Shown one piece after another: positions 1 through 5,367 of a stretch of DNA of 5,367 bases. This DNA is from Alphaproteobacteria bacterium (GTDB taxonomy: Bacteria; Pseudomonadota; Alphaproteobacteria; SMXP01). Location: assembly GCA_028280675.1 (NCBI GenBank), contig JANQLI010000019.1, positions 1-5,367 of the forward strand, read 5' to 3'. Under the pieces are notes generated by a model that saw nothing but the letters and a program-made list of their open reading frames with translations, had not been told where the DNA came from and made no database searches. The position numbers and the translations under genes are program-made. Every line of letters begins with the position of its first letter. Position 1 is the first letter of the stretch.

Positions 1-358
1 ATTGATCGTGCCCCACATCAATCGCCGTCACATGCGCCGCCCCGTGATGCAGCGCCACGTCCGTAAAGCCGCCGGTGGACGCGCCAATATCAAGCACTAT
101 TGCCCCCGCAAACGAAATCTCGAAATGCGCAATCGCATGGGCCAGCTTTAATCCCGCCCGCGACACCCACGGCACCGCTTGGCCGCACAGCGCAAGCACA
201 GCGCCTTTGGCAACCATCTGACTGGGTTTGCGGACCGGCGCCCCATCGCACAGCACATGCCCCGCCTCAATCTCGGCTTTGGCCCGCGCGCGGCTATTGC
301 TAAGGCCCTGCTCCACCATCGCCATATCTGCACGTTGTTTTGTAGTGTCGTTGGTCAC
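1..358 (-). CDS. tlyA: TlyA family rRNA 2'-O-methyltransferase, N-terminal part (cut by left window edge)
   Basis: This is the first 119 codons of a TlyA/hemolysin-A type protein. Known members are S-adenosylmethionine-dependent ribose 2'-O-methyltransferases acting on rRNA; some were first annotated as hemolysins. Seen: an N-terminal S4-like RNA-binding segment at residues ~7-60 (KQRADMAMVEQGL, then SRARAKAEIEAGHV and DGAPVRKPS). After a linker comes WVSRAGLKL (64-72). Motif I of the Rossmann methyltransferase fold is LDIGASTGGFTD (89-100), followed by AIDVGHDQ (112-119), where the SAM-binding acidic residue lies. The start is a GTG placed directly after the rmuC TAA. It is preferred because the S4 consensus begins about seven residues later; the ATGs at codons 12 and 14 would cut into the S4 domain. 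No clear Shine-Dalgarno is visible, so expression is probably coupled to rmuC (inference). The catalytic C-terminal part lies outside the window. The family call is firm; the exact rRNA target is not determined. Confidence 0.9.
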   Translation of the reverse strand, partial: MTNDTTKQRADMAMVEQGLSNSRARAKAEIEAGHVLCDGAPVRKPSQMVAKGAVLALCGQAVPWVSRAGLKLAHAIAHFEISFAGAIVLDIGASTGGFTDVALHHGAAHVTAIDVGHDQ

Positions 359-1513
359 TTACGATATGCGTTTTAGCGATGTCAAATCTTGCACATTATC
401 GAGCGGTGTTGCTTCGACGTCGCTGCCCATTTGCAGGTCTTCAATCTTCCCGGCGCGGCGAACGATTTTTTCCGTCGAGGTGGTAATGTCGCTGATGTCT
501 TTTGTCACCTGCGCAAAATGCGTCTGCAATTTGCCAACGCGGGTATCGAGACGCCCAACATCGGCGGCCAACATGCCCACTTCACGCTGAATGATATGGG
601 CCTGCTCGCGGATGTGCACATCTTTGAGCACCGCCCGCACCGTGTTTAACGTCGCCATAAAGGTGGTCGGCGAGACAATCCACACCCGCGCCTCATAGGA
701 TTTCTTCACAGTTTCGGGAAAGTGCGTGTGCAGCTCTGCATAGATGGCTTCGGATGGCAAAAACATCAACGCCGATTCCGCCGTTTCGCCTGGGAGAATG
801 TATTTCTCGGAAATATCTTTGACGTGCTTGATCATCGCATCGCGAAACGCCCGCATGGCCAATTTCTTTTGCGCGTCGTCTTCCGCCTCCACAAGCATGT
901 GATAGGACTCGAGCGGGAACTTCGCGTCCACGGCAATCGCGCCCGGCGGGTTGGGCAATTCCAGCAAACAATCGGGACGCTTGCCATTGCTCAAGGTCGC
1001 TTGAAACGTATAGGCCGATGGCGGCAAGGCGTTGGACACAATATCGGCCATTTGCATTTCGCCGAACGCCCCGCGCGCTTGTTTGTTCGACAAAATGTCT
1101 TGTAGGCTGACCACTTGCCCTGAGAGATCGGTGAGGTGCTTCTGCGCTTCATCAATGACATTGAGCCGCGTCGTCAACTTGCCCAACGTCTCTGCGGTCT
1201 TGGTTGCGCTGTCCGTCAGCCCCTGCCCCATGCGCTGGCTCACAGCATCAAGGCGCTCTTCGAAGGTTTGCTGCAGCGCCGTTTGGGCATGCATTTGGGT
1301 CTCCGCCATGATTTGCATGCGCTGGGTGAGGCCCGCCATTTGCTCGCGCAACATTTCGGCCATGTCTTCGGCAATGTCATCATCCTGGTCATCCAACTCA
1401 GGCGCACGGCGCGCCAGACCAACACCGATAAACAGCCCGGCCAGCACAATCGCCCCGGAAACCAGCCAAACACCGCCCGCATTACCCACTGCAGTCATGA
1501 TCGTCTCGATCAT
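359..1513 (-). CDS. rmuC: DNA recombination protein RmuC homologue
   Basis: A protein of 384 residues. RmuC proteins are implicated in limiting recombination at inverted repeats; the biochemical activity is not settled, but the core is thought to be nuclease-like. Seen: one N-terminal membrane helix (~12-34, GGVWLVSGAIVLAGLFIGVG) with a basic RR after it, an acidic linker (~39-50), a long coiled-coil-like helix rich in Q, E, M and L (~50-140), then the conserved core. The core has QARGAFGEMQ (145-154), RPDCLLELP (179-187) and AVDAKFPLESY (194-204). E152, D181, D196 and K198 fit a PD-(D/E)XK-like set. Further on are FLPSEAIYAELH, VSPTTFMATLNT and a second helical tail. The start at 1513 is chosen over an in-frame ATG at 1588 because of a strong GAGGAG ribosome site and because the membrane helix then begins near the N-terminus. 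Length is in the usual range for the shorter RmuC proteins. It is probably cotranscribed with tlyA and is divergent from def. Confidence 0.93.
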   Translation of the reverse strand: MIETIMTAVGNAGGVWLVSGAIVLAGLFIGVGLARRAPELDDQDDDIAEDMAEMLREQMAGLTQRMQIMAETQMHAQTALQQTFEERLDAVSQRMGQGLTDSATKTAETLGKLTTRLNVIDEAQKHLTDLSGQVVSLQDILSNKQARGAFGEMQMADIVSNALPPSAYTFQATLSNGKRPDCLLELPNPPGAIAVDAKFPLESYHMLVEAEDDAQKKLAMRAFRDAMIKHVKDISEKYILPGETAESALMFLPSEAIYAELHTHFPETVKKSYEARVWIVSPTTFMATLNTVRAVLKDVHIREQAHIIQREVGMLAADVGRLDTRVGKLQTHFAQVTKDISDITTSTEKIVRRAGKIEDLQMGSDVEATPLDNVQDLTSLKRIS

Positions 1514-1519
1514 GGGACA

Positions 1520-1525
1520 CTCCTC
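1520..1525 (-). promoter_or_regulatory. Ribosome binding site of rmuC
   Basis: The minus strand reads GAGGAG followed by six bases and then ATG (1513). This near-consensus Shine-Dalgarno decides the rmuC start. The upstream alternative ATG at 1588 has only an AAGG two bases away, which is too close to work well. Confidence 0.8.
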
Positions 1526-1597
1526 ACGAATCACTTGCGAAGGGATAAGGATAACATGGAAAGCTTTGTCCATCGCTTGGGCAGCCATTTCCTTAAC

Positions 1598-1700
1598 CCT
1601 TCGAGACGGGCTTTCAGCCCTCCTCAGGATGAAGGAAATGGTTTAAAAGAGGCCTTCATCTTGAGGAGCGAGCAAAGCGAGCGTCTCGAAAGGTCGAAGG
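1598..1700. repeat. Structured intergenic palindromic repeat (alphaproteobacterial REP/MITE-like element)
   Basis: Nested inverted repeats are visible. The outer arms are CCTTCGAGAC (1598-1607) and GTCTCGAAAGG (1683-1693), complementary apart from one extra A. Inside the left arm is a small hairpin, GGGCT-TTC-AGCCC (1608-1620). The central hairpin pairs CTCCTCAGGATGAAGG (1620-1635) with CCTTCATCTTGAGGAG (1653-1668): 15 of 16 Watson-Crick pairs plus one G-T, around a 17-base AT-rich loop. The right side holds two GCGAGC direct repeats and ends in GGTCGAAGG. From memory, elements with this pattern (CCTTCGAGAC, CTCCTCAGGATGA, GCGTCTCGAAGG) are scattered between genes in many alphaproteobacterial genomes. 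I cannot confirm copy number here. It sits between the divergent rmuC and def, so a role as transcription terminator for either is unlikely. A former mobile element or a protein-binding/nucleoid site is possible; the function is not known to me. Confidence 0.8.
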
Positions 1701-1726
1701 CCGGTTTCTTGCAATCTTCAGAGTAA

Positions 1727-1756
1727 CTTGACGAACTCCGCATCCTCCCCTATCTG
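1727..1756 (+). promoter_or_regulatory. Candidate housekeeping-sigma promoter for def-fmt-truA
   Basis: CTTGAC at 1727-1732 is followed after 17 bases by CTATCT at 1750-1755. This matches the alphaproteobacterial housekeeping pattern CTTGAC-N17-CTATAT at 11 of 12 positions. The expected transcription start, about seven bases after the -10 element, falls at ~1761-1764, on or next to the def ATG at 1763. No Shine-Dalgarno is seen before that ATG, which fits a leaderless message. The promoter lies just downstream of the palindromic repeat, so the repeat would not be in this transcript. Inferred from sequence only. Confidence 0.55.
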
Positions 1757-1762
1757 ACGGCC

Positions 1763-2287
1763 ATGGCTATTTTACCCATTCTCACCGCGCCCGATCCGCG
1801 CCTGAAAACCGTGTCCGCGCCGGTTGAGGCCGTCGATGACGCGCTGCGCAAGCTTATGGATGACATGCTGGAAACCATGTATGACGCGCCAGGCATCGGT
1901 CTTGCGGCGATCCAGGTCGGCGTGCCGAAACGGGTGATTGTGATGGACCTCGCCAAAGAAGACGACGAGCCCGCGCCGATGTATTTCGTCAATCCGGAAA
2001 TCACCTGGACGTCTGATGAGACTGAACCGTACGAAGAAGGCTGCCTCTCCGTGCCGGAATTTTATGAAGAGGTCAAACGGCCCGCGAAGGCCCGCATCGA
2101 CTATCTCGATTATCATGGCGAAAAACAAACGCTTGAGGCCGAGGGCCTGACCGCCACTTGTATCCAGCATGAAATGGATCACCTGGAAGGGATTTTGTTT
2201 ATCGATCACCTGTCGCGCCTCAAGCGCAATATGATCCTCAAGAAATTGACCAAGAGCAAAAAGCTCGACGCCAGCCATAACCTATAA
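1763..2287 (+). CDS. def: Peptide deformylase
   Basis: A protein of 174 residues. It is a cytoplasmic metalloenzyme (Fe2+ in most bacteria) that removes the formyl group from the N-terminal Met of nascent proteins at the ribosome. All three family motifs are intact: GIGLAAIQVG (44-53, motif 1), EGCLS (92-96, motif 2) and QHEMDHL (135-141, motif 3). By homology, Cys94, His136 and His140 bind the metal and Glu137 is the catalytic acid/base. Length and the N-terminal pattern ILTAPDPRLKTVS are normal for the family, which supports the ATG at 1763. A typical short basic C-terminal tail (KKLTKSKKLD) follows the catalytic helix. There is no ribosome site upstream; see the promoter entry for the leaderless interpretation. 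It is the first gene of the operon with fmt, its functional partner, 11 nt downstream. Confidence 0.98.
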   Translation: MAILPILTAPDPRLKTVSAPVEAVDDALRKLMDDMLETMYDAPGIGLAAIQVGVPKRVIVMDLAKEDDEPAPMYFVNPEITWTSDETEPYEEGCLSVPEFYEEVKRPAKARIDYLDYHGEKQTLEAEGLTATCIQHEMDHLEGILFIDHLSRLKRNMILKKLTKSKKLDASHNL

Positions 2288-2298
2288 GCGAGGCCGCG

Positions 2299-3234
2299 AT
2301 GACATCACTGCGACTGGCCTTTATGGGAACACCGGACTTTTCGGTTCCCGCGTTAAGTGAGATCGTCGCCGCAGGGCATGAGGTTGTGGCTGTGTACACC
2401 CAACCCCCGCGCGCTGCAGGCCGCGGCAAAGAGGTGCGCAAAACGCCTGTTCATCAGTTTGCGGAGAGTTTTGATATTCCGGTTTTTACACCCACCTCGC
2501 TGAAAGGCGAAGACGCGCAAGCGGCCTTTGCGGCGTTGAACTTGGACGTGGCTGTGGTCGTCGCCTATGGGCTGATCCTGCCAAAAGCCATTTTGGACGC
2601 CCCGAAACATGGGTGTCTGAATGTGCATGCATCTCTGCTCCCCCGTTGGCGTGGGGCGGCCCCGATCCAGCGCGCGATTATGGCGGGCGATACGGTGACC
2701 GGTGTGAACATCATGCAGATGGATGAGGGGCTTGATACGGGTGATGTGTTGCTGTCGGAACACGTGCCGATCCAAAGCAACACGACAGCCGGGCAATTGC
2801 ATGACACGCTGGCGCAAACAGGCGCTCATCTGATTGTGCGTGCGCTCGCCGCGCTCAGCCGCGATGCGCTGACCGCGACACCGCAACCAGATGACGGCGT
2901 AACCTATGCGGATAAAATCAAAAAATCTGAAGCGCGGATCGATTGGACACGCCCTGCAAAAGACCTCGATTGCCATATTCGCGGGTTGTCTCCGTTTCCC
3001 GGCGCCTGGTTTGAACTGCTAACGGATAAAAAACCGGTTCGCATCAAAGTGCTGCGCGCCATTCCAGTTGATAACTCAGGCGACCCAGGCACCGTCCTTG
3101 ATGATCACTTGACCATTGCGTGCAGTGACGGCGCGCTCCGTTTGGTTGACCTGCAACGGGAAGGCAAAAAGGCCACCACAGTAGAGGATTTTCTGCGCGG
3201 CACACCTGTCGCAAAAGGGACCAAGGTGCGTTAG
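2299..3234 (+). CDS. fmt: Methionyl-tRNA formyltransferase
   Basis: A protein of 311 residues, the normal family length. It transfers the formyl group from 10-formyltetrahydrofolate to Met-tRNAfMet before initiation. Seen: the N-terminal Rossmann-like formyltransferase domain opening with RLAFMGTPDFSVPAL (5-19), then VVVAYGLILP (86-95). The folate/active-site motif is NVHASLLPRWRGAAPIQ (108-124), with Asn108 and His110 as the expected catalytic residues. MQMDEGLDTGDVLL (139-152) carries the catalytic Asp146. The linker and C-terminal tRNA-binding domain begin around TYADKIKKSEARIDW (202-216) and IRGLSPFPGAWFEL. GAGG at 2290-2293, five bases before the ATG, is a reasonable ribosome site. The gene follows def by 11 nt, and its TAG stop directly abuts the truA ATG, so the three genes are almost certainly one operon. 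Confidence 0.98.
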   Translation: MTSLRLAFMGTPDFSVPALSEIVAAGHEVVAVYTQPPRAAGRGKEVRKTPVHQFAESFDIPVFTPTSLKGEDAQAAFAALNLDVAVVVAYGLILPKAILDAPKHGCLNVHASLLPRWRGAAPIQRAIMAGDTVTGVNIMQMDEGLDTGDVLLSEHVPIQSNTTAGQLHDTLAQTGAHLIVRALAALSRDALTATPQPDDGVTYADKIKKSEARIDWTRPAKDLDCHIRGLSPFPGAWFELLTDKKPVRIKVLRAIPVDNSGDPGTVLDDHLTIACSDGALRLVDLQREGKKATTVEDFLRGTPVAKGTKVR

Positions 3235-3978
3235 ATGCCGCGCTATAAACTCACCATTGAATATGACGGCGGGCCTTTTGTCGGATGGCAACGGCAACAA
3301 AACGGAATCTCTGTTCAACAATGTCTTGAAGAAGCGGTTGAAGGGTTTAGCGGGCAAAAGACGCTTGTTTATGGCGCAGGCCGCACCGATGCCGGTGTGC
3401 ATGCCCGCGGCCAAGTCGCCCACCTCGATCTTGTGCGGCCCTTTCCGTCCGATAAAGTGCGCGACGCCATCAACTATCATGTTAAACCGCACCCGATTGC
3501 CATCGTCGCCTGCGAAGAAGTCGATGAACATTTCCACGCCCGCTTTCATGCCTATCAACGGCATTACCTTTACCGCATTTCCATGCGCCGCCCGCCATTG
3601 ACACTGGAGCGAGGGCAGGCATGGCAAGTCTATGTGCCGCTTAATGTGACGGCTATGGATGACGCGGCACAAGCGCTGGTTGGCACACATGACTTTACGA
3701 CTTTTCGCGCCGCGCGCTGCCAAGCCAAATCACCCGTCAAAGAGATCAACGCGATAGACGTGATCCAATACGGCGATGAAGCGCATATTACCGTGCGCGC
3801 GCCATCCTTTTTGCATAACCAAGTGCGCTCCATTGTGGGGAGTTTAAAACTGGTCGGCGAAGGGCGGTGGTCTATTGACGATATGCGTGACGCGCTTGCG
3901 GTCTGCGACCGCACCGCTTGCGGTCCCCTCGCCCCGGCTGAAGGACTTTATCTTATGCAGGTGGATTATCCAGAATAA
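3235..3978 (+). CDS. truA: tRNA pseudouridine(38-40) synthase TruA
   Basis: A protein of 247 residues, typical of TruA. It isomerises uridines 38-40 in the anticodon arm of many tRNAs to pseudouridine. Seen: the N-terminal signature YDGGPFVGWQRQ (10-21), then the catalytic motif GAGRTDAGVHARGQ (47-60) with Asp52 as nucleophile. FHARFHA (100-106) and RHYLYRI (109-115) follow, the latter with the conserved tyrosine. HDFTTFRAARCQAKSPV and FLHNQVRSIVGSL come next, and the usual PAEGLYLMQVDYPE tail ends the protein. The ATG follows the fmt TAG with no gap; AAGG eight bases upstream, inside fmt, can serve as ribosome site. The last 26 bp overlap the 3' end of the convergent membrane-protein gene, leaving no room for a conventional terminator between them. 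Confidence 0.98.
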   Translation: MPRYKLTIEYDGGPFVGWQRQQNGISVQQCLEEAVEGFSGQKTLVYGAGRTDAGVHARGQVAHLDLVRPFPSDKVRDAINYHVKPHPIAIVACEEVDEHFHARFHAYQRHYLYRISMRRPPLTLERGQAWQVYVPLNVTAMDDAAQALVGTHDFTTFRAARCQAKSPVKEINAIDVIQYGDEAHITVRAPSFLHNQVRSIVGSLKLVGEGRWSIDDMRDALAVCDRTACGPLAPAEGLYLMQVDYPE

Positions 3979-4573
3979 GCGCTGTGATCAGCGCCCGCGC
4001 GAAGAAGATCAAAAACACATCAATGGTGACAAGCGCAAACGCTTGCCCCCCATTGACCTTCAAGGCCGCCTGCGCGATCAGCCATAAAATCCAAATATTC
4101 AAGATGGCCGACACCAGCGCCAAGAATGTATGACTTTCGAGAGAGAGAATACCTAAATTATAAAGCGCCATGGGTGGGATATCGAGAACCAGATACACCA
4201 AAAGGAATGTCCAATTCCGCACAATAATATAAGGCGCAAAATGTTCGGCAATGTTCATCCAACGTGTCAGGAACACCAGCAAGATCGGAAACAGAGTCCA
4301 TGACGCGACATAGGTGCATGTCTCAATCAGAAAATCCGGTCCAAAAGCAACGGGTGTATAGGTGTCGCCCGTGGCAGCGCCGCGGTCGATTAAGAGTTGC
4401 CGTAAACTTAAGAACAGCCAAAAATGAATGGGCGCGGCGATGACCATCGCCACAAAAGAACGCCAAAAGCCACGCTCACTGACATCAAAGCACGCTTTCG
4501 CCCCAGGCTGCCGGAGAATGACACGGGCAGAGCCTTCAAGAGACCGCATAATATCGGCTGAGGCAGCACTCAC
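3953..4573 (-). CDS. Conserved-looking polytopic membrane protein of unknown function
   Basis: A protein of 206 residues; I do not recognise a characterised family. Seen: a soluble N-terminus (~1-34) containing SARVILRQPGAKACFDVSERGFWRSF, followed by five hydrophobic segments at about 36-57, 82-102, 115-137, 149-170 and 178-200. Pro residues sit in or beside several helices (P48, P96, P114, P133-P134). There is also an EHFAPYIIVRNW stretch (110-121) between helices 2 and 3. No signal peptide or catalytic motif is evident. The general shape (N-terminal amphipathic part, about five helices, ~200 residues) is reminiscent of small Yip1-like proteins, but this is only a comparison to test. The start is GTG at 4573, overlapping the dapE TGA as GTGA. 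ATG at codon 9 is the alternative. The ribosome site is weak, so translation is probably coupled to dapE. From memory, small membrane proteins of this type occur beside dapE and truA in other alphaproteobacteria. Confidence 0.85.
   Translation of the reverse strand: MSAASADIMRSLEGSARVILRQPGAKACFDVSERGFWRSFVAMVIAAPIHFWLFLSLRQLLIDRGAATGDTYTPVAFGPDFLIETCTYVASWTLFPILLVFLTRWMNIAEHFAPYIIVRNWTFLLVYLVLDIPPMALYNLGILSLESHTFLALVSAILNIWILWLIAQAALKVNGGQAFALVTIDVFLIFFARALITALILDNPPA
3979..3994. other. Perfect short inverted repeat immediately after the truA stop
   Basis: GCGCTG-TGAT-CAGCGC forms a six-pair GC-rich stem with a four-base loop, beginning one base after the truA TAA. Its position suits 3'-end formation or stabilisation of the def-fmt-truA message. 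No T-tract follows on the plus strand, so it is not a canonical intrinsic terminator. It also lies inside the coding end of the convergent membrane-protein gene, where it encodes part of ARALITAL. A role is inference only. Confidence 0.35.
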
Positions 4574-5367
4574 GTCGCAAAATACCCCGACACAATATCA
4601 AAATAAATATCCGCAAGATCTTCGAGATCTTTCACCGCGATACATTCATCAACTTTATGCATGGTCGCGCCAATCAAACCAAACTCAACAACTGTGCAAT
4701 AGTCTTTGATAAAACGCGCATCCGACGTGCCGCCTGATGTCGAAAGTTCCGGTGCGTGACCGTATTTCTTTGTGATAGCGTCTTCAATGAGTGCAGTGAA
4801 TGCGCCGGGCTCAGACACAAAAGCTTCGCTTGATGGTTCAAAAACGGTGTCACACGCGCCGCCCATTTCATCCAAAACGTCATGGCATACTTGTTCGATC
4901 CAGGCGGCAAGATCTGCGCCGGTATGTTCGTTGTTAAAGCGAATGTTCACCCGGCCATAGGCCTCAGCGGGAATGACATTGCTCGCTTTATTGCCGACAT
5001 CCACCGTGACGACCTCTAAGTTCGACGCCTGAAAATGCGCGTTGCCTTGATCGAGTTCCCGCGCATCAAGACGCCGTAATATTTCGAGGAGCTTGGGCAC
5101 AGGATTGTCGGCAAGGTGGGGATAAGCCACATGGCCTTGTGTGCCTTTCACGGTGATATGCGCATTCAAACTGCCGCGGCGGCCAATTTTTATCATATCG
5201 CCAAGCACTTTTGGATTGGTCGGCTCGCCAACCAAACAATGATCGAATTGAATGCCTTGCGCCGCCGCCCATGCGAGCATTTTCTGCGTGCCGTTAATGG
5301 CAATCCCTTCTTCATCCCCGGTGATCAAAAAGCTGATCGTGCCTGGCACCGCTTTGCGTTGGCCTAG
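4570..5367 (-). CDS. dapE: Succinyl-diaminopimelate desuccinylase, C-terminal part (cut by right window edge)
   Basis: 265 residues are visible and the frame stays open to the edge (LGQRKAVPGTISFLITG...). About 110-130 N-terminal residues, including the first metal-binding His and bridging Asp, lie outside. DapE is a dimeric cytoplasmic di-zinc M20-family amidohydrolase that cleaves N-succinyl-LL-diaminopimelate to succinate and LL-diaminopimelate, for lysine and peptidoglycan. Seen, numbering from the window edge: GDEEG (17-21) with the catalytic Glu pair; LVGEPT (45-50) with a metal-binding Glu48; and the dimerisation (lid) domain starting at RRGSLNAHITVKG and GHVAYPHLADNP (78-89), whose His79 matches the residue that reaches across the dimer. 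STSGGTSDARFI follows near 210-220, and MHKVDE supplies metal-binding His237. The LVGEPT and MHKVDE motifs favour DapE over other M20 deacylases such as ArgE. Its stop overlaps the start of the downstream membrane-protein gene by 4 bp. Confidence 0.95.
   Translation of the reverse strand, partial: LGQRKAVPGTISFLITGDEEGIAINGTQKMLAWAAAQGIQFDHCLVGEPTNPKVLGDMIKIGRRGSLNAHITVKGTQGHVAYPHLADNPVPKLLEILRRLDARELDQGNAHFQASNLEVVTVDVGNKASNVIPAEAYGRVNIRFNNEHTGADLAAWIEQVCHDVLDEMGGACDTVFEPSSEAFVSEPGAFTALIEDAITKKYGHAPELSTSGGTSDARFIKDYCTVVEFGLIGATMHKVDECIAVKDLEDLADIYFDIVSGYFAT

Noticed and set aside
1556..1573. Imperfect inverted repeat around AAGCTT (ATGGAAAGC / GCTTTGTCCAT) upstream of rmuC
   Set aside because: The arms need a two-base bulge and the centre is a common 6-base palindrome. 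This is too weak to call an operator without other copies.
1514..1588. Longer rmuC starting at the in-frame ATG at 1588 (25 extra residues)
   Set aside because: The extension does not look like RmuC N-termini, has a ribosome site too close to the ATG, and would put the membrane helix inside the protein. The ATG at 1513 has a strong GAGGAG at the right distance.
1526..1597. A promoter for rmuC-tlyA on the minus strand
   Set aside because: Only poor matches are visible (a TGGAC-like -35 with a weak -10), clearly weaker than the def promoter. The rmuC promoter could also lie within or beyond the repeat, so none is called.
1032..1726. Long open frames on the plus strand antisense to rmuC (about 200 codons each)
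   Set aside because: They are rich in Arg, Ser, Cys and His with no recognisable motif, run antisense through the conserved RmuC coiled-coil region, and two of them extend into the palindromic repeat. They are shadows of rmuC codon use.
3979..3994. Intrinsic terminator of the dapE-membrane protein operon
   Set aside because: On the minus strand the stem lies before the stop codon of the membrane-protein gene, so terminating there would truncate its coding sequence. The following T content is also weak.
4570..5349. A complete dapE-like gene starting at the GTG at 5349
   Set aside because: The frame is open to the window edge and the upstream codons (LGQRKA) continue the family alignment. The N-terminal metal-binding part of DapE is missing, so the gene is cut by the edge, not short.

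Overview
The window looks like a chromosomal housekeeping segment of an alphaproteobacterium. GC content is moderate, roughly mid-50s percent by eye. The protein sequences read as alphaproteobacterial (for example the GIGLAAIQVG form of the deformylase motif), and so does the rmuC / def-fmt-truA / dapE neighbourhood. An intergenic palindrome resembles one that recurs in many alphaproteobacterial genomes. I cannot name a genus from sequence alone.

Layout, left to right. (1) Minus strand, 1-358: the N-terminal 119 codons of a TlyA-type rRNA 2'-O-methyltransferase, running off the left edge. (2) Minus strand, 359-1513: rmuC, whose stop codon directly abuts the tlyA start. (3) 1514-1762: a divergent intergenic region of 249 bp with a ~100-bp structured palindromic repeat (1598-1700) and a good candidate promoter (1727-1756) reading into def. 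(4) Plus strand, 1763-3978: a tight def-fmt-truA operon with gaps of 11 nt and 0 nt. (5) Minus strand, 3953-4573: a five-helix membrane protein of unknown function. Its 3' end overlaps the end of truA by 26 bp, and its GTG start overlaps the dapE stop by 4 bp. (6) Minus strand, 4570-5367: the C-terminal 265 residues of DapE, running off the right edge.

How the genes work together: Fmt formylates Met-tRNAi, Def removes the formyl group from nascent proteins, and TruA modifies the tRNA anticodon arm, so the plus-strand operon is a translation-initiation and tRNA-maturation module. TlyA modifies rRNA. RmuC is linked to limiting DNA rearrangement. DapE makes LL-diaminopimelate for lysine and peptidoglycan. 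No long stretch lacks genes; the longest non-coding interval is 249 bp.

I found no defence locus, CRISPR array, transposase, tRNA or rRNA gene, and no evidence of a new multi-gene system. The items most worth a second look are the palindromic repeat, the probably leaderless def transcript, and the uncharacterised membrane protein coupled to dapE.
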